From assembly GCA_937934115.1 (NCBI GenBank), contig CALHAH010000007.1:1-64000 (forward strand): a stretch of DNA of 64,000 nt, read 5' to 3'. Each line of letters begins with the position of its first letter. Positions within the stretch are counted from its first letter, which is position 1. The notes under the pieces are model-generated. The model saw only the letters and a list, made by a program, of their open reading frames with translations. It was not told the DNA's origin and made no database searches. Positions 42,880 through 51,987 of this stretch are shown here, in pieces. The DNA comes from an uncultured Thermoanaerobaculum sp. GTDB taxonomy: Bacteria > Acidobacteriota > Thermoanaerobaculia > Thermoanaerobaculales > Thermoanaerobaculaceae. The translations under genes were made by a program, and so were the position numbers.

Positions 42880-45527
42880 TGCCGCCCGCAACTAAGGCAT
42901 CGGTGGCCAAGCGCAACTCCACGGTGGGGTGGCGGGCTGCGGGCCAGGAAGAAAAGGACTTCATCCGTCTTTGCTTGGTGCCGCTCCCTCAGGCCCTGGC
43001 GGAAATGGAGTCACGTCTTGCCGGTTTGAGCGCTAAGGAAGTTCTCGAGAAGCTCTCTCGTTTTGGCCCCAACGAAGCAAGCCAGCTCACCAAGCTCAAG
43101 CCGCTGCAGGACCTGGCCAAGCGCTTGAAAAGCCCGCTTGTGTTGCAGCTCTTGGCAATTGCTGCGGTTTCGGGGCTTATCGGCGAAGCAAGAGCCACCT
43201 TGATCGTCAGTGCCATGGTGTTGCTTTCGGTGGGGCTTTCCTTTGTGCTGGACCGCCGTTCTAGCCACGCGGTGGAACGCTTGGGAAAGCGCGTGCAGTC
43301 CCGCACTTTGGTGTTGCGCGATGGTGTGGAAACCGAAGTGCGTATTCCTGAGGTTGTTCCCGGTGACATTGTGGTTTTGCATGCGGGTTCCATTATTCCG
43401 GCGGATGTGCGCTTGATCACCGCTAAGGACTTTTTTGTGAGCGAATCGGCGTTTACCGGAGAGTCCATGCCGGTGGAAAAAACCGCCACGGCTCCTCCCG
43501 TGGCCCCCACGAGCAGCTTGGAGCTGCCCAACGCCTGTTTTTTTGGCACCTGGGTGGAAAGTGGCACGGCGCAAGCGTTGGTGCTGCGCACCGGCCAGCG
43601 CACGCTTTTCGGTGCCCTTTCCCAGCGCATAACCAAGGAGCGGCCGGAAACAGATTTTGATCGGGGTGTGCGGCACTTCACCTTCCTCATGATGCGCATG
43701 ATGCTGGTGATGGTGGCATTGGTTTTCCTGATCGTGGGGTTGACCAAGAAAAACTGGCTGGAAGCCTTGCTGTTTGGTTTGTCTGTTTCCGTGGGATTGA
43801 CTCCTGAAATGCTGCCAATGATGCTCACGGTGAACTTGGCCAAGGGAGCGCTCTCCATGGCCAAGAAAAAGGTCATCGTCAAGCGTTTGCCGGCCATTCA
43901 AAACTTTGGTGCTGTGGATGTGTTGTGCACAGATAAAACGGGCACGCTTACCCAGGACCGGGTGGTTTTGGAAAAGCATGTGGATATCCTGGGTAACCCT
44001 AGCGAAGAGGTGCTCAATTACGCTTACCTTAACAGTTTTTTCCAAACTGGGCTGCGTAACCTCATTGACCGCGCGATTCTCGAATACGCTGACCTAGATA
44101 CGAGTGAATGTCGGCTGGTGGATGAGCTTCCTTTTGATTTTCAACGTCGTCGCATGTCTGTTGTGGTGGCATACGAGGGCGATCACGTTTTGATTTGTAA
44201 AGGAGCCGTGGAAGAAATCTACTCATGCTGCAGCCGCTACCAAATCGAAGACGAGGTGTACCCCATTGTGGAGGCCATTCGCGCGGATTTGTTTGAGGAA
44301 GTGGAAAAGCTTAACCGCGACGGTTTCCGAGTTTTGGGCATTGCCTACCGCGAGTTTGGACGAGAAAAAACCACGTTCACGGTGGAAGACGAGAGCGACC
44401 TGATCCTCTTGGGGTATATCGCTTTTTTTGATCCCCCCAAGGAATCCGCGGACGAAGCGCTCAAGCTTTTGCAAGAAGCCGGGGTGCAGGTAAAGGTACT
44501 CACTGGCGATAACGCGCTGGTTACGGAAAAGGTGTGCAGGGATGTGGGTCTTTCCGTGGAGCGCGTGGTAACCGGTTCGCAGCTGGCTGCGCTTTCCGCG
44601 GAGGAGCTGGCTCGGGTGGTGGAAGAGGCCCAGGTTTTTGTGAAGCTCACCCCCATGCAAAAGGAAGAAGTGGTGGCGGCGTTGCGCCGCAACGGGCATG
44701 TGGTGGGCTTTTTGGGTGACGGCATCAACGACGCTCCTGCCTTACGCGCTGCGGATGTGGGCATTTCCGTGGACTCGGGCGTGGATGTGGCCAAAGAAGC
44801 GGCGGACATCGTGCTTTTGGAAAAAAACCTTCTGGTGCTGGAAGAAGGCATCATGGAAGGACGGCGAGTTTTCGCCAACATCATCAAGTACATACGCATG
44901 GGAGCAAGCTCCAACTTTGGCAACGTGTTTTCGGTTTTGGGTGCCAGCTATCTCATTCCGTTCCTCCCCATGCGGCCGGTGCAAATCCTCACCAACAACT
45001 TGCTTTACGATTTTTCCCAAACCGGCATCCCCACGGACCGCGTGGACGACGAACAGGTCGCCAAACCACTGCGTTGGCGCGTGGAAAACATCAAGCGCTT
45101 TATGCTTTTCCTGGGCCCGGTGAGTTCGCTTTTCGATTACGCGACCTTTGCCCTTATGTGGTTTGTCTTTGGGTGCCGGGAATTTTTGTCGCCGGACCTT
45201 GGCGATGTAGCTCGTGAGGACTTGGTCAGCCTTTTCCAAACTGGTTGGTTTGTGGAATCGCTTTTGACGCAAACCCTCATCGTCCATATTATCCGCACCA
45301 AAAAGGTGCCGTTTGTGCAGAGCCGGCCTTCTGCGGCTTTACTTTTGGCCACGCTAACCGTCATGGTGGTGGGGGTGTGGCTCCCCTATTCGCCCCTGGC
45401 AGCAACGTTGGGCCTGGTGCCGTTGCCGGCCGTTTACTGGTTGTGGGTGGTGGCGTTTTTGTTGGCTTACGGGGTTGTGGCCCACCTGGTGAAGAGGTGG
45501 TTTTATGCCAAATTCGGAGGTGAATGA
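42879..45527 (+). CDS. mgtA: Magnesium-translocating P-type ATPase (MgtA type)
   Basis: 882 residues. P-type ATPase motifs are TGES (FTGESMPVEK), CTDKTGTLT with the phosphorylated Asp near residue 351, and GDGINDAPALR. SVGLTPEMLPMM in transmembrane helix 4 and an N-terminal cation-ATPase domain place it in the P3B Mg2+ importer group. It imports Mg2+ using ATP. ATG 42879 was chosen over earlier in-frame codons because GGGGAGGAG lies upstream. Its stop overlaps the EIIA gene start. Confidence 0.93.
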   Translation: MPPATKASVAKRNSTVGWRAAGQEEKDFIRLCLVPLPQALAEMESRLAGLSAKEVLEKLSRFGPNEASQLTKLKPLQDLAKRLKSPLVLQLLAIAAVSGLIGEARATLIVSAMVLLSVGLSFVLDRRSSHAVERLGKRVQSRTLVLRDGVETEVRIPEVVPGDIVVLHAGSIIPADVRLITAKDFFVSESAFTGESMPVEKTATAPPVAPTSSLELPNACFFGTWVESGTAQALVLRTGQRTLFGALSQRITKERPETDFDRGVRHFTFLMMRMMLVMVALVFLIVGLTKKNWLEALLFGLSVSVGLTPEMLPMMLTVNLAKGALSMAKKKVIVKRLPAIQNFGAVDVLCTDKTGTLTQDRVVLEKHVDILGNPSEEVLNYAYLNSFFQTGLRNLIDRAILEYADLDTSECRLVDELPFDFQRRRMSVVVAYEGDHVLICKGAVEEIYSCCSRYQIEDEVYPIVEAIRADLFEEVEKLNRDGFRVLGIAYREFGREKTTFTVEDESDLILLGYIAFFDPPKESADEALKLLQEAGVQVKVLTGDNALVTEKVCRDVGLSVERVVTGSQLAALSAEELARVVEEAQVFVKLTPMQKEEVVAALRRNGHVVGFLGDGINDAPALRAADVGISVDSGVDVAKEAADIVLLEKNLLVLEEGIMEGRRVFANIIKYIRMGASSNFGNVFSVLGASYLIPFLPMRPVQILTNNLLYDFSQTGIPTDRVDDEQVAKPLRWRVENIKRFMLFLGPVSSLFDYATFALMWFVFGCREFLSPDLGDVAREDLVSLFQTGWFVESLLTQTLIVHIIRTKKVPFVQSRPSAALLLATLTVMVVGVWLPYSPLAATLGLVPLPAVYWLWVVAFLLAYGVVAHLVKRWFYAKFGGE

Positions 45528-46318
45528 TGGATACCATCCTGGATGCATTGCAGGAGGGGCGTTTGTTTGAGCTGCCCCACGCCGATAAGACCGAGGCGCT
45601 GCAGTTCCTCGCCCACATTATCGAGGCATTCCCCGAGGTTCCTGCCGGCACCGACGTTTTTGGCTACGTCTTGAAACGTGAAGAAGCGGCCAATACCGGC
45701 TTGGGGAAGGGGTGGGCGTGCCCCCATGCCCGTCTTCCCTTTGACGAGGACTTGAAGTGCGTGATTGGCTGGAGTCCCTCCGGGATTGATTACGGTGCTC
45801 CCGATGGCCAACCGGTGGTGTTGGTGGTTATGTACTTGGTGCCCGAAAACCAGCGCAACCACTACCTGCGGGAGATTTCCCTTTTGGCCAAGGCCCTGCA
45901 AACGTACCCCGATTTGCACAAGATCTACGAGGTCAAAGACCTGGACGGTGTCCGCAACTACCTCTTGGACTTGGTGGATGCCTGCAAGCGCACGGTAGGT
46001 CCCGATACCCGGGCGCGGATGATCCGGTTGCAGGCCAAACCAGCGGCCGAGGCTCTGCCGCTCCCCGACCTTTCCCACTTGGCGGTGGAACCGCTTACGG
46101 TGGTGGCTGCGCCCGGTCAAAAGCCCATCATCCTTACGCAAAGCCCGGGCTTGCTCTCAGCGTTGGAAGGGGCTAGCAACTTAGCGGAGCAGTTGGCCGA
46201 AAGTGGGCTATACCACAACGGTGGCTGGCGGGTGCTGCGTCACGGGACCGTTTCCTACCAAGGTGGGGTGACGGTTTTCGAGTGTTTGGCGGTAAAGGTG
46301 GTGGGAAAAGGCACGTAG
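45527..46318 (+). CDS. PTS EIIA type-2 (PtsN-like) domain protein
   Basis: 263 residues. The N-terminal ~150 residues match the fructose/nitrogen-type EIIA fold, with GKGWACPHARLP carrying the phosphorylatable His (residue 67), and VMYLVPENQRNHYLREISLLAKAL behind it. The C-terminal ~110 residues are not recognised. No EIIB, EIIC or sugar gene is near, so a regulatory role is likelier than transport. ATG 45527 suits the GGAGGTGA spacing; ATG 45524 overlaps the mgtA stop. The coupling suggests control of Mg2+ or K+ homeostasis. Confidence 0.82.
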   Translation: MDTILDALQEGRLFELPHADKTEALQFLAHIIEAFPEVPAGTDVFGYVLKREEAANTGLGKGWACPHARLPFDEDLKCVIGWSPSGIDYGAPDGQPVVLVVMYLVPENQRNHYLREISLLAKALQTYPDLHKIYEVKDLDGVRNYLLDLVDACKRTVGPDTRARMIRLQAKPAAEALPLPDLSHLAVEPLTVVAAPGQKPIILTQSPGLLSALEGASNLAEQLAESGLYHNGGWRVLRHGTVSYQGGVTVFECLAVKVVGKGT

Positions 46319-46321
46319 GTC

Positions 46322-47260
46322 TTAAAGGGAAAAGTACTCGGGGTGCACCTCCACCACATAGCGAGTCTTGAGGTTATCCACCACCGAGCGCAGCCTTTGC
46401 CGGTAGCGCCGGTCCATTTCTTCCAAGCGCAACTGCTCGACCACTTGGGAAAATGGCTTGTAGGAGCTAGGGATGCGGTTTTTCACGCGGATTACGTGAA
46501 CCCCTGCGGGGATGGCAAAGGGGTCGCTTACCTCTCCGGGCCGCAGGTTGGCTACGGCGGAAGCCACCTCTTCCCGCAGGTCCGGCACCGCAATTTCACC
46601 GAGATCACCGCCGCTGGCTTCACCTTTTTCTATTTCCGCGGCTACGCTTTGCGAGAAATCAGCACCAGCACGTACAGCTGCCACCAAGCGACGGGCTCGT
46701 TCCCACTGCACCTGCGCATTGCTACCGTCGGCCTTGATGGGGAAAAGCACGTGCTCCAGGTGTAGCTTTTCCGGTAGGGCAAAGCGTTCCTTTTCTTTTT
46801 CGTATCGGGTTTTCAGCTCCTCCTCGGTGATGGGGAGCTGGCCCACCTCCTTTTGCAGCGTGCGGTTAATGGTGATGGTAGCTTTTAGGCGCTCTTCTAA
46901 TTGCTTCCGAGTCATGCCAAGGTTGGCCAAAAGCTCGTCGAAAGCCTTGTCGTCAGCAATGTGGTTTTGTTCCTTAAGCTGAGCTACCGCTGCTTCCACG
47001 TCAGCACGCTCCACCTCAATTTTCAGCTCTGACGCCCGCTCCAAAAGGCAAAGCTCGTCCACCGCTTCCTGCAGAAACGTGGGGATGTCCTCCGGTATGA
47101 GCTTCTTTCCGGTTTCTGCGGCTCGTTCCACCGCCCTTTGCCGCAAATCGCTCACCGTGAGGATGCGCTCGTTCACCCGCACCACGATAGCTTCCAAAAG
47201 CTTCCTCTCGGCAGCTGCCGGGGCGGCGAGCAACAGCAAGAACACGAAAAGACGGTTCAT
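46322..47260 (-). CDS. SurA-like periplasmic chaperone/parvulin isomerase
   Basis: 312 residues. Signal peptide (about 1-18, ending PAAA-E). A SurA N-terminal helical domain (VVRVNERILTVSDLRQRA) is followed by a parvulin-type segment (KLHLEHVLFPI, then SGGDLGEI and VHVIRVKNRIP). SurA-type proteins escort outer-membrane proteins. It is coupled to the upstream PpiC lipoprotein (4-nt overlap). It converges on the EIIA gene with only 3 bp between. Confidence 0.85.
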   Translation of the reverse strand: MNRLFVFLLLLAAPAAAERKLLEAIVVRVNERILTVSDLRQRAVERAAETGKKLIPEDIPTFLQEAVDELCLLERASELKIEVERADVEAAVAQLKEQNHIADDKAFDELLANLGMTRKQLEERLKATITINRTLQKEVGQLPITEEELKTRYEKEKERFALPEKLHLEHVLFPIKADGSNAQVQWERARRLVAAVRAGADFSQSVAAEIEKGEASGGDLGEIAVPDLREEVASAVANLRPGEVSDPFAIPAGVHVIRVKNRIPSSYKPFSQVVEQLRLEEMDRRYRQRLRSVVDNLKTRYVVEVHPEYFSL

Positions 47261-48066
47261 GGTTCCTCCCCAAAGGGGTTGCGGCAGGGAAACGGAGCAT
47301 CTTTGCAGAAAACCTTGACTTCCAGTTTCCGGGCCAATTCTTTAAGGCAACGGGTGCGGGTTTCCTCCACCCGCTGCGCCAGCAGGCGTTGGCGTACGCT
47401 TTCGGTGGTGGTGGGGTCAAGTCCTTTTTGCTTTTTTTCCACGTAAAACAGGTGCCAACCAGCGGGGGATTGCACCGGCTGGGAGCACTGCCCCACGTCA
47501 AGACCTCCAATGGCGGCTTCAAACTCCGGGGGGAGCTGGCCTTTTTCCACCCAGCCGATAGCCCCACCGGTGGCGGCGTTGGGCGCGCGGGAAACCTCCC
47601 GGGACAGGGCCACAAAATCCTCGCGCCGGGCTATACGCTCTCGAGCTTCTTGCGCTTGTGCCTTGCTTGGCAAAATGAGCTGCCGTAGAAAAACCCTTTC
47701 TTTAACCTCGGCCCCGCCCTCTTCCTCTAAGGCACGTTGCACCTCTTGGTCGCTGGGTGGGAGAGGGGGTGGGCACAAGCTCACCACCAGCTCCCGGGCT
47801 CGCTGCGAACGCTGGGGCTCGGAAAGGGCCCGATCGCTGGGGTTGCCGGAGGAAGCCAAAACCACCTCGGTTTCGAGGAGATCTACGAAAACTTGGGCTA
47901 CCAGCTCCGGCGCCACCTGCGAGACCGGACGCTCCGCCACTCGCACAACGGCTTGTTGCACGTCTTCCCAGGTAATGGTTTTGCCTGCCACTTGCGCGAT
48001 GGGTCCAGGGCCGCGCTGGCACGCAGCAGCCAGAAGCAAACCGCCAAGGCAGAGCTTTTTTCGCAC
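47257..48066 (-). CDS. PpiC-type peptidyl-prolyl isomerase lipoprotein
   Basis: 269 residues. The leader KKLCLGGLLLAAAC has a lipobox Cys near residue 16. A SurA-like helical region follows, then a rotamase domain with RQLILPSKAQAQEA, GGAIGWVEKGQLPPEFE and GWHLFYVEKK, which are parvulin hallmarks. The GTG at 48066 sits 7 nt after a TACACT box, so it is probably leaderless. Its end overlaps the SurA-like gene, and the two probably act together in envelope folding. Confidence 0.87.
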   Translation of the reverse strand: MRKKLCLGGLLLAAACQRGPGPIAQVAGKTITWEDVQQAVVRVAERPVSQVAPELVAQVFVDLLETEVVLASSGNPSDRALSEPQRSQRARELVVSLCPPPLPPSDQEVQRALEEEGGAEVKERVFLRQLILPSKAQAQEARERIARREDFVALSREVSRAPNAATGGAIGWVEKGQLPPEFEAAIGGLDVGQCSQPVQSPAGWHLFYVEKKQKGLDPTTTESVRQRLLAQRVEETRTRCLKELARKLEVKVFCKDAPFPCRNPFGEEP

Positions 48067-48334
48067 GGTTGCCAGTGTAGCAAAGGCCACCGGAGCTTTC
48101 CTATGGGCACACCGCAAGAAGGTTTTGGGGCGGCCGCTTTGCGGCGGCTTTCTTGATTTCTTGCGCAACCCGCGCGCAGCGCGGCGCGCACATTTTGTGT
48201 TTTCCTCTGTGGGGACGCCGCTTTGCGGCTTCGAAAAGAAAACCAAGGCACATAGCTGGGCCATTTGGCGCAGGGCTGGCGCGGGCCAACGGGAAGGCTT
48301 GGCCTTGGCACTTTCGGTTGCTAGGATACGGGCC
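48067..48334. other. Divergent intergenic region with two leaderless promoters and repeated hairpins
   Basis: On the minus strand TACACT (48074-48079) serves the PpiC lipoprotein, 7 nt before its GTG. On the plus strand TTGGCC (48299-48304), 17 bp, TAGGAT (48322-48327) ends 7 nt before the ATG at 48335. Between them the 13-mer GCCGCTTTGCGGC, itself a hairpin, occurs twice (48133-48145 and 48217-48229), around a GC-rich palindromic stretch near 48160-48190. Confidence 0.55.
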
Positions 48335-49645
48335 ATGGGGCACGCTTGGCTTTTAGCTTTAGCGGTGACAGCGGTGGCGCGCGAGCCGGCGGGGCTGGAG
48401 CATCGGCTTTGGTTGTGGGGGAAAGTGCAACCCACGCAGGTGGAACAGGCGCGGCGGGTGGGGGTGGATGCCTTGGTGGTGCCGGTGGGAGAAGCAGAAT
48501 TGCGTGGCAGGCAAGTGACGTTCAAGGTGCAACCCCCTGAAGACGCTGGGTCTTTGCAAGGTTTGCCTCTATGGGCGGCGGTGTGGGTGAGCGGCGGGGA
48601 GGTGAAGGGGCAAGCAGCGGAAAGTTTCTGGAACCAACTGGGCCCAGCAGTGCGCGGATTGGGCCTTCCCTTCAAGGGTTTGGTGTTGGCTACACGAGCT
48701 TTGCCATCGGGGTTGCTGCCCTTTGCCCGTGAGCTTTCCCGCTTGGCGCACATGCCGGTGGAGGTAGGTGCGCCCGTTTCCGATCTTGTGCGTCAGGTGA
48801 GGCAAGAGTCGGCAGAAGGGGTTAGCTTGGTGGCCTTTGCTTTCGGGAACCTCTCGGCCCTGGGCTTTTCTCAGCTTACGCCCCAGGACGCTTTTGATCT
48901 CCTGGGAGCTTTGGACGAACTGGGGCCCTTGTACCGCGGCGCGGTGGTGGTGGGAAGCCGCGTGGATCCCGCGTTTGCTGACGGGCAAAACCCGTGGGCG
49001 TTGGTGCAGGGGATGGAGTACCAACCCTCGGCGGAGGGGGATGTGCTGGTGGCGCGGGCGGGGACAAGCCTACCCGTGGGCACCAAGGTCACGGTACAGG
49101 CTTTCGATGCGGCCCGCTTACAGAGGGACCTGGGCCTGTTGTTGCGGCCGGTCCGTCAGCGGTTGCTGGGTTGGGACAGCGTGGGGGAGTTGCCGCCGGC
49201 ACCTGCGCTGGGGTTAACGTGGGAGGCGTTTTTGGCCTTCTTTTCTGGAGAGGGCCCGGCCCCGCGTCCCCTGGCACGAACCCAGTGGATTTCCCCCACA
49301 ACTGTGAAGCTCACCCTGGAAAACCCAACCCCCTTTGCCAGTGCCTTTGCCAGTACCGGCAACTTTCTGGACCTCTCCTTTTCCGGCACTGAGGTTAAGG
49401 ATGTGACGCTGCTGGCTGCCTCGGGAGCCGATTTTGGAAAGCTTGAGCCGGGGTTTGTTCGTGCCCCCCGCGGTGCAGCTTCGGTGGTCCGCCTCTACCT
49501 CAAGGTGATTCCTCCGCAAACTCCAATAGATGTGGCAACGGTGAGTTTTCTTTCGCAGCCAAAGGGAGTCCAATTGATGTGCACCCTGCGACTGGGCGAC
49601 GGTCGGCAGGTGACTGGGCCGGTAACTATTGTTCCGCTGAAGTAG
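48335..49645 (+). CDS. Secreted protein of unknown function
   Basis: 436 residues. Signal peptide (about 1-16). Residues about 20-270 show a regular alternation of hydrophobic strands and helices like a TIM-barrel polysaccharide-related fold (VGVDALVVPVGEAEL, SLVAFAFGNLSAL, RGAVVVGSRVDP), and the last ~110 residues are beta-rich. No catalytic motif is certain. It is leaderless by promoter position. Its 3' end overlaps the opposing Asd-like gene by 20 bp. Confidence 0.65.
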   Translation: MGHAWLLALAVTAVAREPAGLEHRLWLWGKVQPTQVEQARRVGVDALVVPVGEAELRGRQVTFKVQPPEDAGSLQGLPLWAAVWVSGGEVKGQAAESFWNQLGPAVRGLGLPFKGLVLATRALPSGLLPFARELSRLAHMPVEVGAPVSDLVRQVRQESAEGVSLVAFAFGNLSALGFSQLTPQDAFDLLGALDELGPLYRGAVVVGSRVDPAFADGQNPWALVQGMEYQPSAEGDVLVARAGTSLPVGTKVTVQAFDAARLQRDLGLLLRPVRQRLLGWDSVGELPPAPALGLTWEAFLAFFSGEGPAPRPLARTQWISPTTVKLTLENPTPFASAFASTGNFLDLSFSGTEVKDVTLLAASGADFGKLEPGFVRAPRGAASVVRLYLKVIPPQTPIDVATVSFLSQPKGVQLMCTLRLGDGRQVTGPVTIVPLK

Positions 49646-50576
49646 GGATAAGCTCCAGAATCGCCGCGCACGCAGCTTGGGCCTGGAGCAGCAGGTGATC
49701 CCCCACGGCCCAAACGCTTACGGTCTCTCCGCTGGTGCCCAAGACCCAAGCGATGGCCTTTTCTTGGCCGGCAACTTGGGAAGGCGTTAGTGGCTTGCGC
49801 CCGCGGTGGGGCACGAAACCTCCCTCCGCCAGCAGCTGCCGCACCTCCGCTTCCCGGGCTGGCTTTGCCAAGGCCACCGTGGCCCAGGTGGCGTGCGCAT
49901 GAAAAACCCCAGCAAAAATCGGGTGGAAGCCCGTCTCAACCTGGGGAAACAGCGCCTTGAGTTGGTTTTGCAGCCGGCCAAAACTACTTTCGGGGTAGGG
50001 GAACGCATCGAAAGCTGTAACCGTGGGAAGCACGTGGCTTTTGGGCTTTTCGCCGGACAGGCGAGCCACAGCCTGGGCTGCCAGTTCGTCGATGGCTTCT
50101 CCCCCCAAGGTGGAAACCGGCGACAGCACGGAGAAAAAGGCACGTCTGGGGGCAAGAGGGGCCAACGCTCGCAGCATCAGGGAGGGCAAAAGAAGCACCG
50201 GGTCGGGGAAGAGCACGCGGTTCTCGCCTGGCAGGGGCCAAAAGCCTGGAGGCCCGGCGAGAACGCCGGGTCGGGAAAGGTCCACGCACGGAAGCTCGCG
50301 ATGGGCCGCGAGGAAATTCGCCAGTTTTTCCTTAAGGCTCGTGCTAGGGTTGTCGGTAATGACAAGAAGCCCCGCATCTTCAAGTTCACCGACGTCGGCC
50401 AAAGGTGCTACCACCGCCGCTTCGCTTCCCACCTCCACAATGAGGTGGTCGCTGGAGGCCTGAGAGTGATAGTACTGGCGAGTAAGCCCAGGAGCCTGGG
50501 TGGCCAGCCGCGGCACCAGCTCTTCACCTACCAGCGAGGTGGGGTCCAGGATGATGACCTTAGCTGCCTTCGCCAA
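49626..50576 (-). CDS. Aspartate-semialdehyde dehydrogenase-like protein without the catalytic cysteine
   Basis: 316 residues. The N-terminal Rossmann-like start (VIILDPTSLVGEELVPRL) and later SPVSTLGGEAIDELAAQA, VLPTVTAFDAFPYPESSFG and FHAHATWATVAL match the Asd/USG-1 family. The region that should hold the catalytic NCS-type cysteine reads FPDPVLLLPSLML, with no cysteine, so it is probably not an active dehydrogenase. TTG 50576 was chosen because AAGGAGG lies 6 nt upstream. It is the last gene after psd and pssA. Confidence 0.75.
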   Translation of the reverse strand: MAKAAKVIILDPTSLVGEELVPRLATQAPGLTRQYYHSQASSDHLIVEVGSEAAVVAPLADVGELEDAGLLVITDNPSTSLKEKLANFLAAHRELPCVDLSRPGVLAGPPGFWPLPGENRVLFPDPVLLLPSLMLRALAPLAPRRAFFSVLSPVSTLGGEAIDELAAQAVARLSGEKPKSHVLPTVTAFDAFPYPESSFGRLQNQLKALFPQVETGFHPIFAGVFHAHATWATVALAKPAREAEVRQLLAEGGFVPHRGRKPLTPSQVAGQEKAIAWVLGTSGETVSVWAVGDHLLLQAQAACAAILELIPTSAEQ

Positions 50577-51342
50577 CGGGCACCTCCTTGGGTGGAGGGG
50601 TTTTTTGCTCGCGCCGCAAGCGGCGCACAAGCCAGCCCACGGGGCCCGAAAGTAAGTAAATCCCAAGCATGGCACCCATGGCGGGAAGGGGGGAAAAAGC
50701 AACCAGCGAAAGCACCGCAGCCATGAAGAAGAAAGCTTTGGCCGGCCAGCGCTGACGCAAATCCAGGTCTTTAAACGAGCGATAGCGGATGGTAGAGACC
50801 ATGAGCAGCGATACGGTTAAAACAAACAAGCACACCAAAAGGCTTCCCACGGGGGTGAGCACCGGCTCCGGGGTGATGAGTACCAAAAGCGTAACCGCGC
50901 CTGCACCCCCGGGAATGGGCAAACCCACGAAGTAACGTCGATCCCCTTGATCGGCGCGGACGTTGAAGCGCGCCAGGCGCACGGAACCTGCGACCACAAA
51001 CAGGAAGGCCGCCACCCACCCCAGTCGCCCCATCCCCGAAAGGCCCCACTGAAAGGCCAGCACGGCTGGAGCCACGCCAAAGCTCACCACATCGGCCAGG
51101 GAGTCGTACTCCTTACCAAACTCCGAGGTGGACTTGGTAAGGCGCGCAATGCGACCGTCCAAGCCGTCCAAAATGCCAGCAAGAAAAATAAGCCACCCTG
51201 CCTGTTCCAGCCTGCCGCCAATGCTGTGCAGGATGGAAGCAAATCCGGCCAGCATGTTACCCAGGGTAAAAAGGGACGGGAGCAGGAAGATCCCCCGGCG
51301 TAACGACTCCCGGCTAGGCCGTCGCGGGCGGTGCAGTTTCAC
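50560..51342 (-). CDS. pssA: CDP-diacylglycerol--serine O-phosphatidyltransferase
   Basis: 260 residues, several transmembrane helices. The CDP-alcohol phosphotransferase motif DG-x2-GR-x-AR...G...D...D is present as DGLDGRIARLTKSTSEFGKE, completed by YDSLAD. It makes phosphatidylserine, which Psd next door decarboxylates. A GTG start overlaps the psd stop by 4 nt; its 3' end overlaps the Asd-like start. Confidence 0.93.
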   Translation of the reverse strand: MKLHRPRRPSRESLRRGIFLLPSLFTLGNMLAGFASILHSIGGRLEQAGWLIFLAGILDGLDGRIARLTKSTSEFGKEYDSLADVVSFGVAPAVLAFQWGLSGMGRLGWVAAFLFVVAGSVRLARFNVRADQGDRRYFVGLPIPGGAGAVTLLVLITPEPVLTPVGSLLVCLFVLTVSLLMVSTIRYRSFKDLDLRQRWPAKAFFFMAAVLSLVAFSPLPAMGAMLGIYLLSGPVGWLVRRLRREQKTPPPKEVPVGEGS

Positions 51343-51983
51343 GGTGTAGGTCCTTCACCGAAGCTGGCCACGGGCGTTTCGCCTGCCCGGGTGCGATCCC
51401 CCACCCGCACCAAAATTCGGGCTTGGGGGGGGAGGTAAAGCTCTACTCGCGAGGAAAACTTGATAATCCCCACGGGTTGGCCGCGGTCCAGGTGCATGCC
51501 TGGGGTCACCTCACACACCACCCTTCGGGCCAGCGCCCCAGCAATTTGGCGGTAGGCCACTGGTCCGTAAGGCGTCTCCAGCAGCACGAAAGCGTGCTCG
51601 TTCAGTTCGCTGGCCTTGGGGCGAAAAGCCGGCCATTTCTTGCCTTTGCGCCAAAAGGCCTCCACCACTGTGCCCGTCACGGGTGCGCGGTTGACATGCA
51701 CGTTAGCTGGGGACATGAAAATTGCCAAAGACTGGGCAAGCCCCTTGCTCGCAACCCATTCCGGGCACTCCCCCACCTCCAAAACCCGACCATCGGCGGG
51801 GGCCACGACCACCTCATCCGGACTGTGGGAGTGTCGTTCCGGGTGGCGGAAAAACGCGGCAAAGCCCAGCGCCAAGGCTAGGAAAACCGCCGCCAGCCAC
51901 GGGTAGCCAAAGACGAAACTCCCTACGGCCAGAAGGGCAGTCCACGCCACATAGGGGATTCCTGCACTGTGCAACCGCATCAT
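51339..51983 (-). CDS. psd: Phosphatidylserine decarboxylase proenzyme (short form)
   Basis: 214 residues, the short archaeal/bacterial class. Two N-terminal hydrophobic segments are followed by VVVAPADGRVLEV, FMSPANVHVNRAP and the self-cleavage region GIIKFSSRVELYLP. In most relatives the cleavage pair is Gly-Ser; here it reads Ser-Ser, with the second Ser still available to form the pyruvoyl group. It makes phosphatidylethanolamine. The ATG at 51983 (or 51980) follows the DUF465 gene by 4 bp. Confidence 0.9.
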   Translation of the reverse strand: MMRLHSAGIPYVAWTALLAVGSFVFGYPWLAAVFLALALGFAAFFRHPERHSHSPDEVVVAPADGRVLEVGECPEWVASKGLAQSLAIFMSPANVHVNRAPVTGTVVEAFWRKGKKWPAFRPKASELNEHAFVLLETPYGPVAYRQIAGALARRVVCEVTPGMHLDRGQPVGIIKFSSRVELYLPPQARILVRVGDRTRAGETPVASFGEGPTP

Positions 51984-51987
51984 CCCA

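Noticed and set aside
47510-48334. 275-codon upstream extension of the secreted protein at 48335
   Set aside because: It is antisense to the PpiC lipoprotein and would remove the signal peptide; a promoter lies just before 48335.
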